This document shows, in pieces, positions 54,375-64,000 of a stretch of DNA of 64,000 nucleotides (position 1 is the first letter of the stretch; the number at the start of each line of letters is the position of its first letter). The notes below the pieces were generated by a model. That model had not been told where the DNA came from, did not search any database, and worked only from the letters and a program-made list of their open reading frames with translations. The DNA lies in the NCBI GenBank assembly GCA_938015445.1, contig CALLPE010000018.1, positions 1-64,000 on the forward strand, in the 5' to 3' direction. The position numbers and the translations under genes were made by a program. This DNA comes from an uncultured Pirellulales bacterium. Its GTDB lineage: Bacteria; Planctomycetota; Planctomycetia; Pirellulales; Thermoguttaceae.

Positions 54375-56423
54375 TCAATTAGCTTTGGCAACGTGAAACA
54401 GATTGAGGTAGTCCAGCGCAATGGCCAGCACTTCGTCTAAGTAGTAATCGCGTTCGATGCCGCTGCGCTTCGGGTCGTTCAGCTCCTCGATCTTCTTCTC
54501 TTCTTCTTTGTCGGCGTTAAGCTCGGCGCGCTCCTGGAGGAACTTCTGTTCGTTCAGGGTGATAGTCTTTCGGGCTTTTTGTTGCAGATAACGTTCGATG
54601 TTCTTGAGGACCTGTTGGAATTTCTCCGACTGAGCGATTCGCTGTTGGGAAGCGCGGCGCAACTGCTCGATCAGCGGCGGGGCCACATATCCGTAGCGCT
54701 TGATCGGAAGCGCAGCCACTTTGTCGAACTCGATGCAGTAGTCCAAGTCCGCTTCGCCGACGTCCAGGTGGGTGGTGATCGACGGCAGTTCGATATCGGC
54801 CAGCACGCCGCGCTTCTGCGTGCTTTCGCCCAGCGGCCGATAAAACTGCTGCATGGTGATTTTCAATGCGCCCATTGCCGGCGCATTGGGGATGCGGAAC
54901 AGCAACTCGCCCAGGTCGCGCAGGCTTTGCACGGTGCCTTTGCCGTGGGTGGAGCGATCGCCGACGATGATACCCCGCTGGTAGTCCTGGATGGCTCCCG
55001 CCAGAATCTCACTGGCCGAGGCGCTGAACTTGCTGGTGACCACCACCAGGGGACCGGCCCAAGCGATGCCCGGATCGAAATCGTCGTACGGCGATACCCG
55101 GCCGTCGGAGTCCTTCACCTGCACCACTGGCCCGCTGTGCAGGAACAGGCCGGTCAGGTCGATGGCTTCCCGCAGCGAACCGCCGCCGTTACGGCGCAAG
55201 TCGAGCACCACGGCATCCACCCCTTGCTGATTGAAATTGGCCAGTATCTGTTTTACGTCGCGGGTGGTGCTTTTGAAGTTGGGATCGCCTTTGCGCGCGG
55301 CGGCCATGTCCATGTAGAAGCTGGGCAGCTCGATCACCCCGATTTTGTACGGCGTGCCGTCGGGCTTGCGTCCTTCCTCGAAAATGCGGCTCTGCGCCTC
55401 GCTGTCCTTCAGTTCAATCTGTGCTCGGGTGATGGTGATTATCTTGCGTTCCGGACTGCCCACCGAAACAACCGCTAGGCGGACCTTGGTGCCCTGCTTA
55501 CCGCGGATCAGGTCCACCACGTCCGAGAGCTTCATGTCCACCACGTCCACCATCTCGCCCTCTTCGCCCTGGCCGACGGCCACGATCTTGTCGCCCACCT
55601 TCAACCGGCCGTCTTTGTCGGCTGCACCGCCGGGGATGATCTTGTGGACGACCGTGTAGCCGTCGACCGATTGCAGCGAGGCCCCGATGCCTTCCAGCTT
55701 CAGGCTCATCACGATGTCGAAGTTCTTGACAGTCCGCGGCGACATATAACTGGTGTGGGGGTCGAAAGCCGACGTGATCGCCCCCAGATACATCTCCAGC
55801 AGATCCTCGCTATCGGTCTGATGCATACGTTTGCCGAAACTGCGGTAACGCTGGCGGAGTTTGTCGATCGCCTCTTGGCCCTCGATCTTGTCGGCCTTCA
55901 GCACCAGCAAGTCGTATTTGATGCGTTTTCGCCATTTGTCGCGGGCTTCCTCGGGCGTGCGCGGATACCGCGCCAGCTCCTTATCGACGACCATCTCCTC
56001 GTCCACCGTGAAGTCGTGTTTCTGCTCCAGCAGTTCCTCGATCGTTCGCCCACGCTCGTCGATCCGCTCTAAAAACACTTTGAACACTTCGTGGCCGAAG
56101 GTGATATCGCCCTTCTTGGCCATTTCTACCAGGTTGTCTTCCTGGGCTTTAAAGCGGTCCACGTCCGACTGATAGAAGTACAGCTTCCACGGGTCCAAGG
56201 TCTTCAGGAAGATCTTCAAGGCGCGCTGCGATATTTCGGCGTCCAGCGGGTGTTTCGACAAATGCTCGGTGCGCAGCAGTTCCATCGTCATGCGGACGAT
56301 CTGCCGCTGGGCAGCAGTGGGCGGCGCTGGGTCGGCCCACACGCGCGCTGCCGCCACGGCCAGCAACGCCCAAATCGCACCGTAAAGCCACAAGCGCTCC
56401 CCCTGGCCAACAAACCGCTTCAT
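54375..56423 (-). CDS. prc: Carboxy-terminal (tail-specific) processing protease
   Basis: Exported serine protease of the S41 family, like Prc/Tsp, that degrades or trims proteins from their C-termini. The 682 residues carry a signal peptide (about 1-30) and an N-terminal helical region (about 35-230). A PDZ domain follows (about 235-330, with IGASLQSVDGYTVVHKIIPG and LKVGDKIVAVGQG), then the protease core. The nucleophile is in KFSASASEILAGAI near 467 and the catalytic Lys in DRSTHGKGTVQ near 492. The C-terminal helical part (about 550-680) matches the extension of Prc. Start at ATG 56423 has GAGG upstream. No adjacent partner was seen. Confidence 0.92.
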   Translation of the reverse strand: MKRFVGQGERLWLYGAIWALLAVAAARVWADPAPPTAAQRQIVRMTMELLRTEHLSKHPLDAEISQRALKIFLKTLDPWKLYFYQSDVDRFKAQEDNLVEMAKKGDITFGHEVFKVFLERIDERGRTIEELLEQKHDFTVDEEMVVDKELARYPRTPEEARDKWRKRIKYDLLVLKADKIEGQEAIDKLRQRYRSFGKRMHQTDSEDLLEMYLGAITSAFDPHTSYMSPRTVKNFDIVMSLKLEGIGASLQSVDGYTVVHKIIPGGAADKDGRLKVGDKIVAVGQGEEGEMVDVVDMKLSDVVDLIRGKQGTKVRLAVVSVGSPERKIITITRAQIELKDSEAQSRIFEEGRKPDGTPYKIGVIELPSFYMDMAAARKGDPNFKSTTRDVKQILANFNQQGVDAVVLDLRRNGGGSLREAIDLTGLFLHSGPVVQVKDSDGRVSPYDDFDPGIAWAGPLVVVTSKFSASASEILAGAIQDYQRGIIVGDRSTHGKGTVQSLRDLGELLFRIPNAPAMGALKITMQQFYRPLGESTQKRGVLADIELPSITTHLDVGEADLDYCIEFDKVAALPIKRYGYVAPPLIEQLRRASQQRIAQSEKFQQVLKNIERYLQQKARKTITLNEQKFLQERAELNADKEEEKKIEELNDPKRSGIERDYYLDEVLAIALDYLNLFHVAKAN

Positions 56424-57093
56424 GCGAATTACCTCATCATTCAGTGTTATTCAGTTCAGTTGAGTCCCGCGACAACGTCTTCGAAGCAATCATTCCCGGC
56501 CCGAATACGCCGCCATTAACGATCCACCCGCGTACAGATCGACCGCTGCCGCCGCCGACGCCAGGCGTCGCCGCCAAAGCACAGCAGGTGGTCCTGTCGG
56601 GGCAAGTCTGGCCAACCCACTAGCGCTGCCGCCGCTTGCCTGCCGACACACGCCCTACCGCCCCGGCGCAACCATAATGATGCAATGGCAACGAACCTCT
56701 TAGCGGCTGCGGTGGCTGTAGGCACAACATCGGCCCGCTGGCACCGGCCGACGTCCCGACGCACCGTCTGGGGCGCTGGGCCACACTGTAGCTCCGTCAA
56801 AGGGGCATTGGTTCGCCGCGGCGCGCATATTCAGTGCTTATTGCCGCCACGGCGCGACTTCAGTGTATCATACTATCCGGCAGGGCCGGTCGAAACAAGA
56901 TCGACCCACAATTCCCATATTGCCAGGTTGGTCCATCTTTCTCGACATACGACCACGATTTTCCATCGGAGGACAATTTCCCGCCCGAGACACTGCGGGA
57001 ACAAGCGATAGCCGGACAAACGAAGCTCGAACCGGGGTGTTATCTGTGGCAAACGGATGAACGTCCGGCTGGCGGCCTTAGACCAGTGTGCAC
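56424..57093. other. Non-coding gap between the parvulin gene and prc
   Basis: About 670 bases, both flanking genes leftward. It must hold the prc promoter and the end of the upstream operon. An open frame on the + strand at 56834-57388 was inspected and rejected. No repeat or terminator was recognised. Confidence 0.45.
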
Positions 57094-58332
57094 TTACGGC
57101 GGCGCAAGCTCCGTCGTGCCTGGCTTGAAGTGGGGCCAGGCACCGGTGTACTGCACGCGGCAGCGCTGCCGCTGGTGGGCAGCCAGTTCTTCGAGCAGTT
57201 GGCGAGCTAGTCCGTCCTCGACTTGTTGGAGCACATCGGCCAGCTCCTTCTTTCCCGGCCGAACCGAGTCGCAACGGATCAGATGCACTCCGAAGGGTGT
57301 GACCACCGGCTGGCTGATTTCGCCGGGCTGTAGAGCGAAGGCTGCCCGGGTAAACGATTCGACCATGGGGCCATCGCGGCCGATATAGCCCAGCCGGCCG
57401 CCTTGGGCGCCGGTGGGCGAGCGGGAATATCGCCGCGCTGCCTCTTGGAACGACATTTTGCCAGCAAGGATCTGTTGTCGAATCTCGGCCGCCAGTTTCA
57501 GTAGCGCAGCAAGGTCTTGGCAGATTTTTTTGACTTCAGCAGCGCCGCCGGCCGCCGGATGATGCTGGGTTGAAATCAGGATGTGGCTGACTTCCAGTTC
57601 AGTGCCGTCAAGCTCGCGGCGATGCGCGGCGAAGTACTGCTCCATCCGCTGCTGGGTGACATAGCTGCGCAGCAGCCGGCTCCAAGTAATTCGCCACGTG
57701 ATCTGGCGACGCAGGTCTTGCTCGTCGATGCCTTGAGCGGCCAGGTGCTGCCGCAAACTCGAACCTTGCGCTTGTAGCTTTTTTTCCAGCTCGTCCATCG
57801 CGGCAGCGATTTCTGCCGCAGGGGGCAACTGGCCTGCTTCCCGGGCATACGCCAGAACCAGCCGGCGATCGACTATCTCGGCCAGCACCTGTGCTTTGAT
57901 TACCGGCAGCACCGCCGGATCGACCGGTTGCCCGCCGAGGACTTGTTGGAGCAAGCGCTGTGCTTCGGCCTGGTAGATTGGCTGGTCGTCAATAACGGCA
58001 ATCACCACATCAGCCGTGTTCGGCGCAGCACCAATCGCAGCGCACTCAGCCGCCAGCGACGCACTTGCAGTGGCCAGCACTGCCGCAATTGCTAGGGAAA
58101 GTGCCGCCGCAATCGAAATCGCCGCTACTTTATCAATTGCATTGTCCAATACTGGGGCAGTCGCGGTGTACAGCCCTGAGGCACTTGCGGCGACTAGTTT
58201 CCCCGCACCAACAGTGGCGATGCAGAAACCTGCGGTCGTCAGACGCGCCGCCATCGGTAACGTCGTCAGACGCGCCACCGGCCATAACACCGCCCTCGTT
58301 TGAAAACCGATTGGTAAGCCGAAGCTATTCAT
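57094..58332 (-). CDS. Exported parvulin-type peptidyl-prolyl isomerase
   Basis: A 412-residue protein with a SurA-like plan. An N-terminal helical region (about 105-240) follows the membrane/signal segment, then a parvulin domain (about 245-370) with EVSHILIST, FQEAARRYSRSPTGAQGGRL, YIGRDGPMVESFTRAAF and SQPVVTPFGVHLIRC. It probably helps fold exported proteins. ATG 58332 is chosen because it overlaps the stop of the upstream gene by four bases, which suggests coupling. The start leaves about 50 residues before the hydrophobic stretch ISIAAALSLAIAAVLATASA, an unusually long leader; ATG 58254 would give a more usual one. Confidence 0.82.
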   Translation of the reverse strand: MNSFGLPIGFQTRAVLWPVARLTTLPMAARLTTAGFCIATVGAGKLVAASASGLYTATAPVLDNAIDKVAAISIAAALSLAIAAVLATASASLAAECAAIGAAPNTADVVIAVIDDQPIYQAEAQRLLQQVLGGQPVDPAVLPVIKAQVLAEIVDRRLVLAYAREAGQLPPAAEIAAAMDELEKKLQAQGSSLRQHLAAQGIDEQDLRRQITWRITWSRLLRSYVTQQRMEQYFAAHRRELDGTELEVSHILISTQHHPAAGGAAEVKKICQDLAALLKLAAEIRQQILAGKMSFQEAARRYSRSPTGAQGGRLGYIGRDGPMVESFTRAAFALQPGEISQPVVTPFGVHLIRCDSVRPGKKELADVLQQVEDGLARQLLEELAAHQRQRCRVQYTGAWPHFKPGTTELAPP

Positions 58333-60122
58333 TGGCAATCCCACCACCAGGTTTCGGGCGGGGCAGCGGGCTTTGCTTTTTGGCGGCGCTGGCTCAAGTC
58401 GGCCGAGGAAGCAGGGCGGATGGCATCCCGCGCCACCCAGCGGCTCGGATCGCAGGACACCCCGCCGCTTACGCCCGCCACTATGTGCCGCCCATCGACT
58501 AGCCGGTAGTTGACCACCGATTCCACCTGTTTTGCCGCCGGCCCCATGGGCGCCGGGAAGAAGTTTTCGTCGGTAAACAAGCCCATCTGCCAGCCGCACT
58601 TGGCCGGCAAATCTTCAGCCCGCAGCAAAGCAGCCAACAACGCCAAATCGCCGATGTTTCGCAGTTCGGCGTACACGGGGTACTTTCGGGCAAGTTCCGG
58701 AAAATGGCGGGTGAAATTGCGGGCGAACTGGCGGTTTAGTTCGTCGGACATCCCGGTGTGGATGCGCTGGCCGTCGGCTGTCAACCGTTCGTTCTCGCTG
58801 AGCACCTTTATGCCCTGACCGCGGAACTGGAAGGCCAGCCGGTCCGCGTCGGTTTCCACAGCCTCGTAATCCAGCGTGAACCACCACCGCAGCACGCTCA
58901 TCGCCGGTGGCTTGCCGTCCGGGCCGAGGCGAACCATCGAAAGGTAACTCGGCACGCCAGGCACACTTTCCTCTAGGCCCATGCCCACCAGTTTCATGCG
59001 GTAATCGGCCTCGACCATGATACGAGCCGGCCGGGTGCGCGGGTCGAGGCCGTAAACTTCGATGTCCTGCACGCCCAGGTGGGTACGAAGTTGCTCCAGC
59101 CATGCCCGCCGCTCGGAAGGCTGAAGCGGACGCTTTCCCGACTGCTCCAGAAACTGCTGGAGTCGCGCCAGCCCCTCCGCTCGCGGCACGATCAAACACC
59201 CGAACTTGCCGTCTGCCGAGTGCATTACGTGCCGCAACACGACCACCAAGTCGTCCAGACGCACCACCGGCAGTCCTGTGTCGATGCTTACCGCGCGATT
59301 CTCGGCGTCGATGCGCCAGTCGCCGGCCGGTCCGGCAACGACCAAATCGCCGCCTTCAGGATAGGCGAAGACGTAGCTGATCCGCTGCAAACCGGCAAGC
59401 AATTGCGTGGTTTCGTCAAGCGCGCGGCCGGCCGCCAATTGCAGTTGTACGTGGCGTTCCAGCCGGGGCAGCGAGATCATCCGCAACGATGTGCGCCGAC
59501 GCGCGGCGTCGAACCGCCCCCGCACCGCTGCCGTGCTCCGCAGTTGCTGGAGGCGGCCTTCGGCCTCTTGCATCACCAGTGGCTTGAGCAACCCCTGGGC
59601 ATCGACCCACACGCCGGTGGGAAAAGGCGAAACCGTGCCTGGGCCGCCGCCATCGTCCCAAGTATCGGGGCGGACAGTGGTTTTCAGCAGGTTGATTAGG
59701 CTGTCGAAATCCGGCTCAGCCCCGCCGCCAGCGCCTAGCGGTTGTTGCGCCATTTGCCGCAAGGCGTAGCTGCGCTGGCTTTGGTCAGAAATCTCGCCAG
59801 CGGTGCGCAGCGCCGCATGGCGTGCCCCGACCGCGGCCTGCGCAAGAGCGATTTGCGTCAGCCAGGCGTCGGCTTGCCGGCGGTCGCCGGCGCGTCGGGC
59901 CAGTTCGAGCGCCGGGCCGAACTCGCCAGCCCGCAAGTAAGCGCCGATCAGCGCATCGTGATCAGCGGTGCCGAGGGCAGACTCCCCTTGCGGCGGCACG
60001 CCCGCTACTCCGGCAGCTCCCACAACAGCACTACAGCAAGCCACCGCCGCACAGCACAAAACAAAACTCAGCGCTGCCGGCGCAACAGTACGTCTGTTGG
60101 TCCAGCCACTTAAGGCGTACAT
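58329..60122 (-). CDS. Exported DUF1598-like protein
   Basis: A 597-residue protein with a signal peptide (about 10-38, ending VVGAAGVAG). A short helical part (about 50-120) precedes a region with DFDSLINLLKTTVRPDTWDD and GGPGTVSPFPTGVWVDAQGLL, which match my recollection of the planctomycete family DUF1598. The rest is a mixed alpha/beta region with VEADYRMKLVGMGLEESVPG and LRWWFTLDYEAV. The function is unknown. Start at ATG 60122 has GGGGAGG upstream. The stop overlaps the parvulin gene start, so the two are one operon; the isomerase may assist folding of this protein or of common partners. Confidence 0.75.
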   Translation of the reverse strand: MYALSGWTNRRTVAPAALSFVLCCAAVACCSAVVGAAGVAGVPPQGESALGTADHDALIGAYLRAGEFGPALELARRAGDRRQADAWLTQIALAQAAVGARHAALRTAGEISDQSQRSYALRQMAQQPLGAGGGAEPDFDSLINLLKTTVRPDTWDDGGGPGTVSPFPTGVWVDAQGLLKPLVMQEAEGRLQQLRSTAAVRGRFDAARRRTSLRMISLPRLERHVQLQLAAGRALDETTQLLAGLQRISYVFAYPEGGDLVVAGPAGDWRIDAENRAVSIDTGLPVVRLDDLVVVLRHVMHSADGKFGCLIVPRAEGLARLQQFLEQSGKRPLQPSERRAWLEQLRTHLGVQDIEVYGLDPRTRPARIMVEADYRMKLVGMGLEESVPGVPSYLSMVRLGPDGKPPAMSVLRWWFTLDYEAVETDADRLAFQFRGQGIKVLSENERLTADGQRIHTGMSDELNRQFARNFTRHFPELARKYPVYAELRNIGDLALLAALLRAEDLPAKCGWQMGLFTDENFFPAPMGPAAKQVESVVNYRLVDGRHIVAGVSGGVSCDPSRWVARDAIRPASSADLSQRRQKAKPAAPPETWWWDCQ

Positions 60123-60542
60123 AACAACCTCCCCGTTGCCAGGATAGAAGGCAAGGCCCAAACGGCCTGCCCGATCTGAATCAGCAGTAGCCGCATCTTG
60201 ATGGGCGGGAATCGCATCTGAAATCTCAGAAAGCGAAAGTCGCACTTTACAGCAAGCCCGACTCGAAGCGTACAGCACTCGATAGTGGCACCTTAAACAA
60301 CAGCAGCCGCACTTTACGCAGTATCTGCCCGATATAGCCCAGAGGCAAGCGCCCAGCGGTCATCAGAAGGTTTCAGCACAACGGCACGCCGGCTACAATG
60401 TACTGTTGGCGGTGGCACTTTGTGCCCTCCGATTGACACTGCCAAGGTGCTGTGTTTTATGCCTTTTGTTGGCCGGTTGCGCGATGTAAACACCTTTGGC
60501 CGGTAACTGTTGCCACCAGTAGACTGGGACACGAGGATTGCC
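60123..60542. other. Divergent promoter region
   Basis: About 420 bases between the leftward DUF1598-like operon and the rightward kinase gene. It should carry both promoters. No strong repeat, hairpin or sigma-54 element was recognised. Confidence 0.4.
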
Positions 60543-62117
<1,575 letters not shown>

Positions 62118-62133
62118 CCAGCAGCCGTTTCGC

Positions 62134-63936
62134 TCAACGGGCTCCGCTGGCTGGCCAGAGCATGATACGGTTGCGGCCCTTGTGGACCCGCACGCCTTCG
62201 AGCGTCACCAACCCCAATTCATCGACCACCACGCTTTGCCGCTGTTGCACTGCCCGTTTGTCTGCCAGCGACAGGTTGCTCCACAGCAGTTTCGCGCCCG
62301 GCTTGGGTCTGAACTGCTGCAACCGGCGGGGAGTTATGTCCACGGTGCATTCGTCTTTGGGTGCTTTGTCGATCAGGTAAACGGTCATTTCCCACCGATC
62401 GCGGCGGTCGGTGATGTCGGTCGTATCCCAGGCCAGATACATGTTGGCCTGGCCTTGCGGGTCGCCATCGGCGGGGTCGCCGTTGCCGGGATTGTCGTCG
62501 AGGCTACAGCGGGTAAACGCCGGCAGGCTCTGATCGGTGCGGGGAACAAGCGCCAAGTACCGATCGCTGAGCGTCACCGGCAGCACGGCTCGCTGCCCGT
62601 GCCCCGACATCCCCCATACGAACACGTGGGGGCGACGCGTTTCCTGTAGCGCGCGGAAGAACTTTACGGCCTGCGGCCAGCCGATGCCGCCGTCGTTCTT
62701 GCCGTTGGAAAAACAAATCAGCCCAATCTCTTTCTGGGGATAGTTCCGCAAATACCACGCGTCGTCGAAGTAATCCCACACCGGGGTGCCGTCTTCAAAC
62801 TTGATTTCCCAATCTGGTGGGCCGTAGCAGTTCTGGTATGAGCTTTTGAATTGTGGGGAAAGAAGTGGGATGTGCACGCCGACCCAGGAAATGGCCATCG
62901 CAAGGCGCTCCGGATGACGGATGGCCATCATCGGGGCGCCGGAGCCTCCCATCGAGCTGCCCGCCACGTGCACGGCCGCCCGGTCGATCTGCCACTTGGT
63001 GGCTACCCAGTCCAGAAAGCTGAGCAGCCGGGTCTGCGTGTAAGGACGTACTACGCCCTGTTGCCATTTTTCCTTTGTGGGCTGGCCGTCCCAATACAGT
63101 TCGTGATAGCCTGTCCACCAGTCGTAAGGCACTTGGTTAGAGGCGATGAGGATGTGCCCCAGCTCGGCTCCGTACCACCAGCCGTAGCCGCCATTGAGGC
63201 TTCCGCCCCAACAGTGCAGATGTATTCCCACCGGGGCCGGTTTGGCCAGCTTGGGTGGAATGCCCACTACGTAGTCGTAAGGCTTGCCCATCGCGGCGCA
63301 GTTGGGCGGCGATTCCCAGCGGACGTAGTAATGCAGCGTCGGGCCGAAAACGTATTGCCACTCTTTCGGCCGCTCGATCCGCTGCAACACCGGCGCGCCG
63401 GGGCCGACGGTTTCGGCAACCGGCTTGGGCAGCACATTGCCGGGGCCAAGCGTGGTGTTCTCTTTGCCGTCGATGACCACCGTAACAGCATAGTACGCTT
63501 TGCCAGGCCGATCGGGATTGTACGCGCAAATGCCCGTGCCCGGCGGCACAGGCTGGGCGCCGTCTTCGACCACGTATCGCAGCGCCTTATGCTCCGGGCG
63601 GAGATCGCCGTAGTAATCGATATTCCAGCACGTCAGCGGCGGCAGTTCGGCTATGGGCTTCAAGCCCTCCAGCGACCGGATCGGCTCGGCGCTGCGATAC
63701 ACGCGATACATGACTCGCTTGGTCTGCGCCAGCTCGCGGCGCAGGTCGCGTACTGCGATGGCCGAGGGGCTGTCGTCTTTGATCGGCGGCTCGACCTCCG
63801 TCCAACAAAGGATCGTCTGCCCTGCGGCGTGACGGGCCTTCAAACCGCCGACCTGCTCGGCTGCCGGTGCGGCCGCGAGGGCAATCGACCAGGCCAACAA
63901 CAACCCACATACGCAGCGGACTGAAACAACGCGCAT
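62134..63936 (-). CDS. Exported alpha/beta hydrolase (prolyl-oligopeptidase-like)
   Basis: A 600-residue protein with a signal peptide (about 1-25). The N-terminal part (about 40-180) is beta-rich and resembles a carbohydrate-binding or fibronectin-like module. The C-terminal part (about 195-480) is an alpha/beta hydrolase with the nucleophile elbow GSSMGG at 326-331 (Ser328) and an oxyanion-loop region LHCWGGSLNGG near 240-250. A candidate catalytic His is in WGMSGHGQR. The family includes peptidases and esterases acting on plant polysaccharides; the substrate cannot be assigned. Start at ATG 63936 has AAAGGAG nine bases upstream. Positions 63937-64000 hold only the leader. Confidence 0.82.
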   Translation of the reverse strand: MRVVSVRCVCGLLLAWSIALAAAPAAEQVGGLKARHAAGQTILCWTEVEPPIKDDSPSAIAVRDLRRELAQTKRVMYRVYRSAEPIRSLEGLKPIAELPPLTCWNIDYYGDLRPEHKALRYVVEDGAQPVPPGTGICAYNPDRPGKAYYAVTVVIDGKENTTLGPGNVLPKPVAETVGPGAPVLQRIERPKEWQYVFGPTLHYYVRWESPPNCAAMGKPYDYVVGIPPKLAKPAPVGIHLHCWGGSLNGGYGWWYGAELGHILIASNQVPYDWWTGYHELYWDGQPTKEKWQQGVVRPYTQTRLLSFLDWVATKWQIDRAAVHVAGSSMGGSGAPMMAIRHPERLAMAISWVGVHIPLLSPQFKSSYQNCYGPPDWEIKFEDGTPVWDYFDDAWYLRNYPQKEIGLICFSNGKNDGGIGWPQAVKFFRALQETRRPHVFVWGMSGHGQRAVLPVTLSDRYLALVPRTDQSLPAFTRCSLDDNPGNGDPADGDPQGQANMYLAWDTTDITDRRDRWEMTVYLIDKAPKDECTVDITPRRLQQFRPKPGAKLLWSNLSLADKRAVQQRQSVVVDELGLVTLEGVRVHKGRNRIMLWPASGAR

Positions 63937-64000
63937 TTCGACGGCTCCTTTACAATTCGCGTTCACAATTCACAACAGCGCGGATAGCGCGAGTTCGCAC

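Noticed and set aside
56834-57388. 184-codon frame on the + strand running into the parvulin gene
   Set aside because: It overlaps a conserved domain on the other strand and shows no recognisable features.

Overview
The window looks like a chromosomal segment of a high-GC planctomycete, probably near the Pirellulales. The evidence is the density of lineage-typical genes: secreted PQQ-type beta-propeller proteins, a DUF1598-like protein, a secreted TPR-CHAT protein, a Cys-rich exported protein, small lipoproteins and Hanks-type kinases. Intergenic spaces are long and operons short. No rRNA, tRNA or CRISPR array was recognised. The assignment rests on protein recognition alone; no database search was possible.

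Layout. Positions 1-1243 hold a truncated beta-class DNA methyltransferase. Positions 1653-5689 are a complete leftward sulfate ABC transporter operon (sbp-cysT-cysW-cysA). It is divergent from a sigma-54 activator (5979-7613), and a good -24/-12 element lies in front of sbp. A PQQ-repeat protein, a cupin, a Cys-rich secreted protein and hemE follow. Positions 13121-19039 hold two large exported TPR proteins, the second ending in a CHAT peptidase-like domain. Positions 19759-32676 are mostly rightward: two small envelope proteins, a YitJ-type methionine/folate enzyme, a ceramidase-like protein, a DUF4838-like glycan protein, asnB, glgC and ilvB. Positions 32763-34323 are a BglII-like restriction-modification pair whose endonuclease is broken by one missing base.

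Positions 34499-37779 hold a histidine kinase and a hemX-hemA operon. Positions 38404-45390 encode exported enzymes: an SGNH hydrolase, a Tat-exported aldo/keto reductase, an alkaline-phosphatase-superfamily protein and a very large methyltransferase-like/PQQ fusion. An IS4-type transposase remnant, a HEAT-repeat operon and a coiled-coil membrane operon follow. The last part holds a Tyr/Gly/Ser-rich lipoprotein, an HD phosphohydrolase, a tail-specific protease, a translationally coupled DUF1598-like/parvulin pair, a Ser/Thr kinase and an exported alpha/beta hydrolase.

The signals most worth following are the frameshifted restriction endonuclease beside its methyltransferase, the apparent sigma-54 control of sulfate uptake, the exported methyltransferase-like/PQQ and TPR-CHAT proteins, and a recurring pattern of short tandem duplications in the non-coding gaps.
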